Assembly (NCBI RefSeq): GCF_004762045.1
Contig: NZ_SJOM01000007.1
Location: 5,507,798-5,571,797, forward strand
Reading direction: 5' to 3'
Source of the DNA: Mycobacterium sp. DL99
GTDB taxonomy: Bacteria; Actinomycetota; Actinomycetes; Mycobacteriales; Mycobacteriaceae
Length of the DNA stretch: 64,000 bases
The translations under genes were made by a program, and so were the position numbers. Positions 58,278-64,000 of this stretch are shown piece by piece (positions within the stretch are counted from its first letter, which is position 1; every line of letters starts with the position of its first letter). A model generated the notes under the pieces. The model saw nothing but the letters and a program-made list of their open reading frames with translations, was not told the DNA's origin and did no database searches.

Positions 58278-59636
58278 CTACTCAGACTTATCGAGATCTG
58301 TTGTCATGAAGGGCAATTCGCTGGCCGCCACAGCTTCGACGGCCTGCGGATCGAGTTCGAACAGCTCACGCAGGGCTTCTGCGTAGCTGTCCCCGCCAGG
58401 CGCGCTGGCGAGTTGTTTCACCCGCACCGTGGGTGCGTGCAAAAGCTTGTCGACGACGCGGCGGACCGTCTTGGCCACCTCGTCGCGGTGCGTCGCGTCC
58501 AGCCCGGGCAGCCGGTTGTCCAGGCGCAGCAGCTCGGCCTCGACCACGTCGGCGGCGCGCTGCCGCAGCGCGGTGACGGTCGGGGTGACCTCGGCCATCC
58601 GCTGGCCGGCCAGGTAGTTGGCAACCTCGGTGGCGACGATCGTGCGGGCCGCGTCGGCATCGGTGGCCGCCGCACGCGCCGACGGTTCCCGCTGGATCCG
58701 GTCCATGTCGACCACCCAGACACCGGGCAGCCCGGCCACCGCCGGATCCACGTCACGCGGCATGCCGAGGTCGCAGATCACCAACTGCCGGTCGCCGCCG
58801 GCGGCAGCATTTCGCTGCGCCAGGGCGTGGTGCACGTCGGCCAGCGACACCACCGGACGTACCGCCCCGGTGCTGCTGACCACGACATCGGCGTCGGCCA
58901 GAGCCTCCGACAGATCGTCCAGAGAAAAGGCCTGCGCCTGCACACCCTGCTCGGTGAGGTTGGCGGCGAGGCGCTCAGCGCGCGGCAGCGAGCGGTTCAC
59001 CACGTGGACCCGCTCGATTCCGGCCCGCACCAGGTGCGCGCCGGCCAGCGCGCCCATCGAGCCCGCGCCGATCACGGCTGCGGTGCGCCCGGCGAGCCCG
59101 CCGGTGAGTTTGGTCTCGGCCATGCCGAGGGCGACCGACACCACGGATGCGCCCGCGGCGTCGATCCCGGTCTCGGAGTGCACCCGCTTGCCGACATTGA
59201 GGGCGCGTTGAGCCAGTTCATGGAGGGTGCGCCCGACGGTCTGGTGCTCTTCGGCCGACGAATAGGCGCGACGCACCTGCCCCAGCACCTGGGCTTCACC
59301 GATGACGGCCGAATCCAGGCCGCTGGTCACCGCGAACAGATGTTCGACGGCGGCCTCGGCGTAGCGCACATAGGCGTATTTGGTGAGATCGTTGAGCGAC
59401 ATGCCGGAGTGATCGGACAGCACCTGCCCGATGATCGACAGGCCACCGTGGAAGGCCTCGACCACGGCATAAATCTCGACGCGGTTGCAGGTCGACAAGA
59501 CCATGGCCTCGGTGACCAACGAGGATCGAAGGACCTCGTCGATGATCTTGGCCTGATCCGACTCGTCAGTGCTCAACTGCTCGAGAACAGACACCGGCGC
59601 GCTGCGGTGCGAAACCCCGAATAGCAGCACACTCAC
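58278..59636 (-). CDS. hemA: Glutamyl-tRNA reductase HemA
   Basis: 452-residue NADPH enzyme that reduces glutamyl-tRNA to glutamate-1-semialdehyde, the first step of C5-type haem synthesis. Landmarks: LSTCNRVEIYAV (nucleophilic cysteine near residue 50), GEAQVLGQVRRAY, VIGAGSMGALAGAHLVR (NADPH) and a C-terminal dimerisation helix. First of the hem operon; substrate channelling to HemL (42225) is known for the family. Small conserved gene (glutaredoxin-like) lies 65 bases upstream. Confidence 0.97.
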   Translation of the reverse strand: MSVLLFGVSHRSAPVSVLEQLSTDESDQAKIIDEVLRSSLVTEAMVLSTCNRVEIYAVVEAFHGGLSIIGQVLSDHSGMSLNDLTKYAYVRYAEAAVEHLFAVTSGLDSAVIGEAQVLGQVRRAYSSAEEHQTVGRTLHELAQRALNVGKRVHSETGIDAAGASVVSVALGMAETKLTGGLAGRTAAVIGAGSMGALAGAHLVRAGIERVHVVNRSLPRAERLAANLTEQGVQAQAFSLDDLSEALADADVVVSSTGAVRPVVSLADVHHALAQRNAAAGGDRQLVICDLGMPRDVDPAVAGLPGVWVVDMDRIQREPSARAAATDADAARTIVATEVANYLAGQRMAEVTPTVTALRQRAADVVEAELLRLDNRLPGLDATHRDEVAKTVRRVVDKLLHAPTVRVKQLASAPGGDSYAEALRELFELDPQAVEAVAASELPFMTTDLDKSE

Positions 59637-59701
59637 GGCTTCATCACCACGTCACCAAGGTAATCGTTTCCCGCCCGCCCACCAAATTTCATCTGGCGGC
59701 G

Positions 59702-59986
59702 TCATCTGCTGGGGACGTCGGCCCGAAGGGCCTGCTCGTCGACATCCCAGTAACTGTGTTCGGTCCCGTTCAGCAAAATCACCGGTAACAGATCGCCGTA
59801 CCGGGCCCGCAGTGTCGTGTCCCCGGCGGCGGCTGCCACGTCGACGTCGGTGTTCACCAGGTCGAAGTCCAGTTCCTCGCGCAACGCGGCCAGCTGCCGG
59901 GCCGCCTTTTCGCACATACCGCACCCGGCCCGGGTCAGCAACGTCACAGTGGCTCGACCGCCGCTACCCGCCTGCTCGCGCTCCAC
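59702..59986 (-). CDS. Glutaredoxin-like protein (DUF836, Rv0508-type)
   Basis: 94-residue thioredoxin-fold protein with redox motif CGMC in LTRAGCGMCEKAARQL. The start may be later (GTG about 59965, VTLLTRAG), giving 87 residues. It precedes hemA in mycobacteria, which suggests a role in redox of haem or of glutamyl-tRNA reductase; this is context only. It is divergent from the SerB1-like gene (38 bases). Confidence 0.85.
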   Translation of the reverse strand: MEREQAGSGGRATVTLLTRAGCGMCEKAARQLAALREELDFDLVNTDVDVAAAAGDTTLRARYGDLLPVILLNGTEHSYWDVDEQALRADVPSR

Positions 59987-60024
59987 ACCGCCAGTATCCC
60001 GGCCCGGTGACCTAGGGTGAATTC

Positions 60025-60918
60025 GTGTCCGAATCCGGTAGTGCCGATGCGCTCGAACAGGAGCTTGCCGCCGAGGCCGGCGCCGAACTCGCTGTCACCG
60101 AGCTCGAGTCCGACACCGAGCCCGCCGGGGCACCGGCGCCGCCCCCCGATCTGACGGCCGCGGCGTTCTTCGACGTCGACAACACCCTGGTCCACGGATC
60201 GTCGCTGGTGCACTTTGCCCGCGGCCTGGCCGCCCGCAAGTACTTCACCTACCGCGACATCCTCGGCATCGCCTACGCGCAGGCCAAGTTCCAGTTCACC
60301 GGCAAGGAGAACAGCGACGACGTCGCCGAGGGCAAGCAAAAGGCCCTGGCGTTCATCGAGGGTCGCTCCACCGCCGAGCTCGTCGAACTCGGCGAGGAGA
60401 TCTACGACGAGATCATCGCCGACAAGATCTGGCCGGGAACCCGGGCGCTGGCCCAGATGCACCTGGACGCCGGTCAGCAGGTGTGGCTGGTCACCGCGAC
60501 CCCCTATGAGCTGGCCGCCACGATCGCGCGGCGCCTGGGGCTGACGGGCGCGCTGGGCACGGTGGCCGAGTCGGTCGACGGGGTGTTCACCGGCCGGCTG
60601 GTCGGCGACATCCTGCACGGCACCGGCAAGGCCCATGCGGTGCGATCGCTGGCCATCCGAGAAGGGCTGAACCTGCGCCGGTGCACGGCCTATTCGGACA
60701 GCTTCAACGACGTGCCGATGCTGTCGCTGGTCGGTACCGCGGTGGCGATCAACCCCGACGCCGCCCTGCGCGATGTGGCCAGGGAACGGGGCTGGGAGAT
60801 CCGCGATTTCCGCACCGCACGCAAGGCGGCGCGCATCGGCGTGCCGTCGGCACTGGCCCTCGGGGCGCTGGGCGGCGCACTGGCGGCCGCCGCGTCCCGC
60901 CGCCACGACATTCGCTGA
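60025..60918 (+). CDS. serB1: HAD-IB phosphatase, SerB1-type
   Basis: 297-residue HAD hydrolase. Motif I FFDVDNTLVHG (about residues 49-59), Thr motif VTATPYELA, Lys motif HGTGKAHAV and DSFNDVPML (motif IV), as in phosphoserine phosphatase-like HAD-IB enzymes. N-terminal 40 residues are acidic and Ala/Glu-rich; a hydrophobic C-terminal stretch (VPSALALGALGGALAAAASRR) suggests membrane association. Annotated serB1 (Rv0505c) in M. tuberculosis, but its true substrate is not firmly known. It begins with GTG. Confidence 0.9.
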   Translation: MSESGSADALEQELAAEAGAELAVTELESDTEPAGAPAPPPDLTAAAFFDVDNTLVHGSSLVHFARGLAARKYFTYRDILGIAYAQAKFQFTGKENSDDVAEGKQKALAFIEGRSTAELVELGEEIYDEIIADKIWPGTRALAQMHLDAGQQVWLVTATPYELAATIARRLGLTGALGTVAESVDGVFTGRLVGDILHGTGKAHAVRSLAIREGLNLRRCTAYSDSFNDVPMLSLVGTAVAINPDAALRDVARERGWEIRDFRTARKAARIGVPSALALGALGGALAAAASRRHDIR

Positions 60919-61026
60919 GCGGGTGTCCCGCGCTGATAAGCTGCCGCGGCGGGCCGCGCCAGCGGGCCCCCGCAGCCATGCACGTTTGTGCGCACCGCGC
61001 ACCGCATACCGAACAGCGCAGGGAAC

Positions 61027-61560
61027 ATGAGCATCGCCGCAAACATCATCGGGACTCACTACCGGTACCCCGACTACTTCGAGGTCGGCCGGGAGAAGGT
61101 CCGCGAGTTCGCCCGCGCGGTCAAGGACGAGCATCCGGCGCTCTATGACGCCGAGGCTGCCAAGGAATACGGCTACGACTCGGTCGTGGCCTCGGTGACG
61201 TTCCTGGCGGTGGCCGGCCGGCGTGTCCAGCTGGAGCTGTTCGACAAGTTCGACATCCCGATCAACCTGGAGCGCGTGCTGCACCGCGACCAGAAGCTGA
61301 TCTTCCACCGCCCGATCCTGGTCGGCGACAAGCTGTGGTTCGACTCGTACCTGGACTCGGTCATCGAGTCGCACGGCACCGTGATCGCCGAGGTCCGGGC
61401 CGAGGTCTCCGACGACGACGGCAACCCGGTTGCCACCAGCATCGTCACCATGCTCGGCGAGGCGGCCATCGACGAGGCCGACGAGATCAGTTCACAGATC
61501 GCCGCGGCCCGCGATGCCGCGATCGCCAAGATGGTTGCTGGGCAAAAGTCCGGCGCCTGA
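61027..61560 (+). CDS. (3R)-hydroxyacyl-ACP dehydratase-like protein (HadA/UPF0336 type, Rv0504c)
   Basis: 177 residues from ATG 61027 (upstream frame is unrelated). Hotdog fold of the HadA/HadC group: YRYPDYFEVGREKVREFARAV near the N-terminus, LEQ-type FDIPINLERVLHRDQKLIFHRPI in the middle. HadA pairs with a catalytic HadB, and this stand-alone version lacks an obvious partner here; it is known as UPF0336. It ends before a strong terminator. Confidence 0.85.
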   Translation: MSIAANIIGTHYRYPDYFEVGREKVREFARAVKDEHPALYDAEAAKEYGYDSVVASVTFLAVAGRRVQLELFDKFDIPINLERVLHRDQKLIFHRPILVGDKLWFDSYLDSVIESHGTVIAEVRAEVSDDDGNPVATSIVTMLGEAAIDEADEISSQIAAARDAAIAKMVAGQKSGA

Positions 61561-61584
61561 TTTTCCCTTCCGCGAGAAGACATG

Positions 61585-61618
61585 AAACTGCCCCTTTTCA
61601 CACGAAAAGGGGCAGTTT
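61585..61618. terminator. Strong bidirectional terminator
   Basis: AAACTGCCCCTTTT (61585-61598) and AAAAGGGGCAGTTT (61605-61618) form a perfect 14-bp stem with a 6-base loop, A-rich on the left and T-rich on the right. It lies between convergent genes (dehydratase-like and acyltransferase), so it can serve both strands. Confidence 0.85.
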
Positions 61619-61654
61619 TGTGTCTGCTGGCCGGGAGAAGGTAAGGCGAAAACC

Positions 61655-62722
61655 TCAGCCGAAGAACATGTTTCGGCGCCCCGCCAGCAGCTGATAGAGC
61701 GTGTGCTGGATGGTCTCGCGGACCTGATCGGTGAGCTCGAAGGTGATCATCGGGTCGTCGGCGGCGCCCTCTTCGTAATCGGCCGTCTCGATCGGCTCGC
61801 CGAACTGGATGTGCCACTTCGACGGCAACGGCACCAGCCCGAGCGGGCCGGCCAACGGGAACAGCGGGGTCACCGGGAAGTACGGCAGACCGAGCAACCG
61901 GGCCAGCAGCTTGACGTCGGCCATCATCGGGTAGATCTCCTCCGACCCGACGATCGAGCACGGCACGATCGGCGCCTGCGCCCGCAGAGCTGCGGAAACG
62001 AACCCGCCACGGCCGAACCGCTGCAGCTTGTACCGGTCCTTGAAGTTCTTGCCAAGCCCCTTGAAGCCTTCGGGGAACACGGCGGTGAGCTCGCCGTTGG
62101 CGAGCAGTCGGTGCGCGTCGGTGGCGCAGGCCATGGTGTGCCCGGCTTTGCGCGCGGCCGCACCGACCATCGGCAGATCGAAGACCAGGTCCGCGGCCAG
62201 CAGACGCAGATCCCGGTGTCCGGGATGGTGATCGTGCACGGCCACCTGAGTCATCAGCCCGTCGAAGGGCAGCACCCCGGCGTGGTTGGCCACCACGAGC
62301 GCCGCGCCACTTTCGGGCAGGTTCTCGATGCCGGACACCTCGACCCGGAACCAGGACCTGAAAAACGTTCTCAGCAAAGGCAAGAAGATTGCGTTGGTGA
62401 TGTGCGGATCGAACCCGAAATCGTCCACCGGGTACTCACCGGTCATCCGGGTGCGGACGAATTCAGAGACCGCCGCGATGCCCTTGACGAGTTCGCTGGG
62501 GCCGTCGTCGGCCGGCGAGTGACCCGAGGCGCTGCTGCGCCGCTGATCGATCTCCCGGACTACCGCGGCGATCTGCTCGGCCGAGGCCCGACTACCCGGA
62601 TCGGCCAGGACAGATGGGTGCCTGCGGGCACTGTCGGACCGGGCCGCCGCCCGGCGCGCAGCGGAGGCACGGCTCGAGTTCCCATGCAGCGGAATAACTT
62701 TCGCCTTGGATTCAGCCGCCAC
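61655..62722 (-). CDS. PlsC-type acyltransferase (Rv0502-type)
   Basis: 355 residues from GTG 62722, which follows GGGAGAAGG; the longer frame upstream overlaps the epimerase gene. The glycerol-phosphate acyltransferase signature HxxxxD is VVANHAGVLPFDG-type (NHAGVLPFD near residue 150), then PEGFKGLGKNFKDR (motif III) and VPCSIVGSEEIYP (motif IV). N-terminal 75 residues are basic and disordered (NSSRASAARRAAARSDSARR). It probably esterifies a lipid precursor; the acceptor is unknown. Matches Rv0502. Confidence 0.88.
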   Translation of the reverse strand: MAAESKAKVIPLHGNSSRASAARRAAARSDSARRHPSVLADPGSRASAEQIAAVVREIDQRRSSASGHSPADDGPSELVKGIAAVSEFVRTRMTGEYPVDDFGFDPHITNAIFLPLLRTFFRSWFRVEVSGIENLPESGAALVVANHAGVLPFDGLMTQVAVHDHHPGHRDLRLLAADLVFDLPMVGAAARKAGHTMACATDAHRLLANGELTAVFPEGFKGLGKNFKDRYKLQRFGRGGFVSAALRAQAPIVPCSIVGSEEIYPMMADVKLLARLLGLPYFPVTPLFPLAGPLGLVPLPSKWHIQFGEPIETADYEEGAADDPMITFELTDQVRETIQHTLYQLLAGRRNMFFG

Positions 62723-62757
62723 GTCGATACCTTCTCCCACCCCGGATAGAGCCAGTC

Positions 62758-63894
62758 CTAATATCCCAAACGCTGCGCCACCCCCGCGGCGCGACTCTCC
62801 ATTGAGCGTACCCATCGCGGATCAAGTATCGGTGTCAATCCGCGACCACGGACGTAGTCGTCGAATGCCTCGGCGGTCGTCCACTTGGGACTGTAACCCA
62901 GATCCCTGTGCATTCGCGTAGTGTCCATGACCCGGCCGTAGCTCAGATAGTTCATCTGATCGCGGTCGAGTTCGGTGTAACGCGTTGCGCGACTGAGTGA
63001 ATTGATCGCCGACAACGCCCCGCGCGGGACGGGAAGCCGGACACGCCCCGACCGCCGGATTGCCTGGCTCATCATGATGATGCCCGAGGCGCCGACGTTG
63101 AATGTGCCCGCCTTGCCGGCCATGGTCGCACGCTCCAGGGCGCCGAGGGCGTCCTGTTCGTGCAACAACTGCAGCCGTGCGTCGTGGCCGACCAACGACG
63201 GGACCACCGGCCCCGCCAGATACCGCGACAAGGCGGTATCCATGGCCGGCCCGATCATATTGGCCAGCCGAAGGATGGTCACGCCGATGTCCGGACGACG
63301 CCGGGCCAGGCCGCGGGCATAGCCCTCGATGTCCATGCTGTCGCGGGCGAACCCGTCACCCGGCGGACGCCGGGCGCTGCTCTCCTCGCTGAACATCACC
63401 GGATCACGGGAGCTCGAGCCGTACACCTCTGAGGTGGACTTGAGCACGACCCGACGGACCGACGGCGCCTTCTGGCAGGCCGCGAACAGTTGGATCGCGC
63501 CCATCACGTTGAGTTCCTTCAACGTGGCGCGCCCTCCGGACCGCGGCGCGTAGGACGCCGCCGCGGCATGCACGACGGTGTCCACATTCCCGTTTCGGAT
63601 CACCTTGGCGATAAACGGGTTGCGGATGTCGGCCCGGACGAACTCGGCCCGCCCCATCCGACGCATGAGGTCCTTGCTCGGCACCACCGCATCCACGGCG
63701 ATGACATGCTCGATCGACGGGTTCTGTGCCAGCCTGGCGGTCAGATAACCACCGAGGAACCGGCACGCACCCGTGACCAGAACCACTTTCGGAGCGGGCG
63801 CCGCACTTGCGGACTGCGTTCCACCGGAAGAGTCCGCGCCAGACGACCCGGGGACTCCCGTCGGGCGTCCCCCCGAACGACCATCAGAATCCAT
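62758..63894 (-). CDS. NAD-dependent epimerase/dehydratase (GalE2-type)
   Basis: 378-residue extended SDR. After a Ser/Gly-rich start, VVLVTGACRFLGGYLTARL (NAD motif) lies near residues 37-55. Catalytic YxxxK is not obvious, and the segment SYAPRSGGRATLKELN replaces it, so catalysis may differ. It equals M. tuberculosis Rv0501 (galE2) by position. It is followed by the acyltransferase and preceded by the bS22 gene, all on the minus strand. Confidence 0.85.
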   Translation of the reverse strand: MDSDGRSGGRPTGVPGSSGADSSGGTQSASAAPAPKVVLVTGACRFLGGYLTARLAQNPSIEHVIAVDAVVPSKDLMRRMGRAEFVRADIRNPFIAKVIRNGNVDTVVHAAAASYAPRSGGRATLKELNVMGAIQLFAACQKAPSVRRVVLKSTSEVYGSSSRDPVMFSEESSARRPPGDGFARDSMDIEGYARGLARRRPDIGVTILRLANMIGPAMDTALSRYLAGPVVPSLVGHDARLQLLHEQDALGALERATMAGKAGTFNVGASGIIMMSQAIRRSGRVRLPVPRGALSAINSLSRATRYTELDRDQMNYLSYGRVMDTTRMHRDLGYSPKWTTAEAFDDYVRGRGLTPILDPRWVRSMESRAAGVAQRLGY

Positions 63895-63923
63895 CGGCTC
63901 AGCCTAGCGGCTGCAGCGGAAGG

Positions 63924-64000
63924 CTACTTGCCAAGCTTTCTACGCTGCACCCGAGTACGGCGAAGCAGCTTGCGGTGCTTCTTCTTCGACATACGCTTAC
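63924..64000 (-). CDS. Small-subunit ribosomal protein bS22 (partial at window edge)
   Basis: The reading from the window end gives KRMSKKKHRKLLRRTRVQRRKLGK and a stop at 63924-63926, which is the C-terminus of the 33-residue basic protein bS22 (Rv0500B-type), found in mycobacterial ribosomes. The 5' end lies outside the window. Residues are almost all Lys, Arg or His. It is too short for normal gene calling. Confidence 0.85.
   Translation of the reverse strand, partial: KRMSKKKHRKLLRRTRVQRRKLGK

Noticed and set aside
58038..59624. 528-codon plus-strand frame opposite hemA
   Set aside because: His/Arg/Gly-rich shadow of glutamyl-tRNA reductase.
1..64000. CRISPR array, prophage, IS element or tRNA
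   Set aside because: No regularly spaced repeats, transposase, integrase or phage gene, and no cloverleaf recognised by reading; a tRNA scan was not possible.

Overview
The window is chromosomal DNA of a high-GC actinobacterium, almost certainly a rapidly growing mycobacterium (Mycolicibacterium). Reasons: GTG/TTG starts and GC-rich third positions; an MmpS/MmpL pair; WhiB, DUF3349, DUF732 and deazaflavin (Ddn-type) families; and a backbone of genes that, from memory of gene order, follows M. tuberculosis Rv0548c (menB) down to Rv0500B (small ribosomal protein bS22) in reverse orientation. An aph(3'')-type streptomycin phosphotransferase at 52275-53039 recalls the M. fortuitum group, but the species cannot be fixed by reading alone. 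No tRNA, rRNA, IS element, phage or CRISPR array was seen.

Layout. 1-4.5 kb: menB, an AraC/flavoenzyme pair and two SDRs. 4.5-10.8 kb: an accessory block with a fully overlapping five-gene operon (permease, two SDRs, agmatinase-family ureohydrolase, PuuE-like deacetylase) facing a PucR regulator. 10.9-12.8 kb: GNAT, nucleotidyltransferase and VOC proteins. 12.8-16.5 kb: a pitA operon flanked by two inverted DUF3349 paralogues, then menE. 16.5-23.3 kb: a flavin-fold protein, a GNAT, and a TetR-controlled mmpS-mmpL unit with two small exported proteins and a likely operator, followed by a decayed DUF417 gene. 23.3-30 kb: a polytopic membrane protein, then a five-gene operon (GT2, DUF2064, SAM methyltransferase, membrane-anchored molybdopterin oxidoreductase, small membrane protein) divergent from a two-component system. 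30-34.2 kb: nitronate monooxygenase, galE, MTA phosphorylase, menA. 34.3-43.5 kb: MFS carrier, small proteins, a MinD-like ATPase, the system II cytochrome c maturation operon and hemL. 43.6-53.8 kb: variable genes, including three Ddn-like proteins, WhiB3-like, MddA-like, small unknowns, a TetR/DUF2236 pair, an esterase and aph(3''). 53.0-60 kb: small membrane proteins with hemB-hemD-hemC-hemA and a glutaredoxin-like gene. 60-64 kb: serB1-like and hadA-like genes, a strong terminator, acyltransferase, epimerase and partial bS22.

The backbone theme is respiration: menaquinone (menB, menE, menA), haem (hemA, C, D, B, L) and cytochrome c maturation (CcdA, TlpA-like, ResB, CcsA). The accessory islands between these blocks are where new biology is most likely. 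The best candidates are the PucR/ureohydrolase operon, the GT2-DUF2064-methyltransferase-molybdoenzyme operon with its sensor pair, and the mmpS-mmpL unit with its leader ORF and exported partners.
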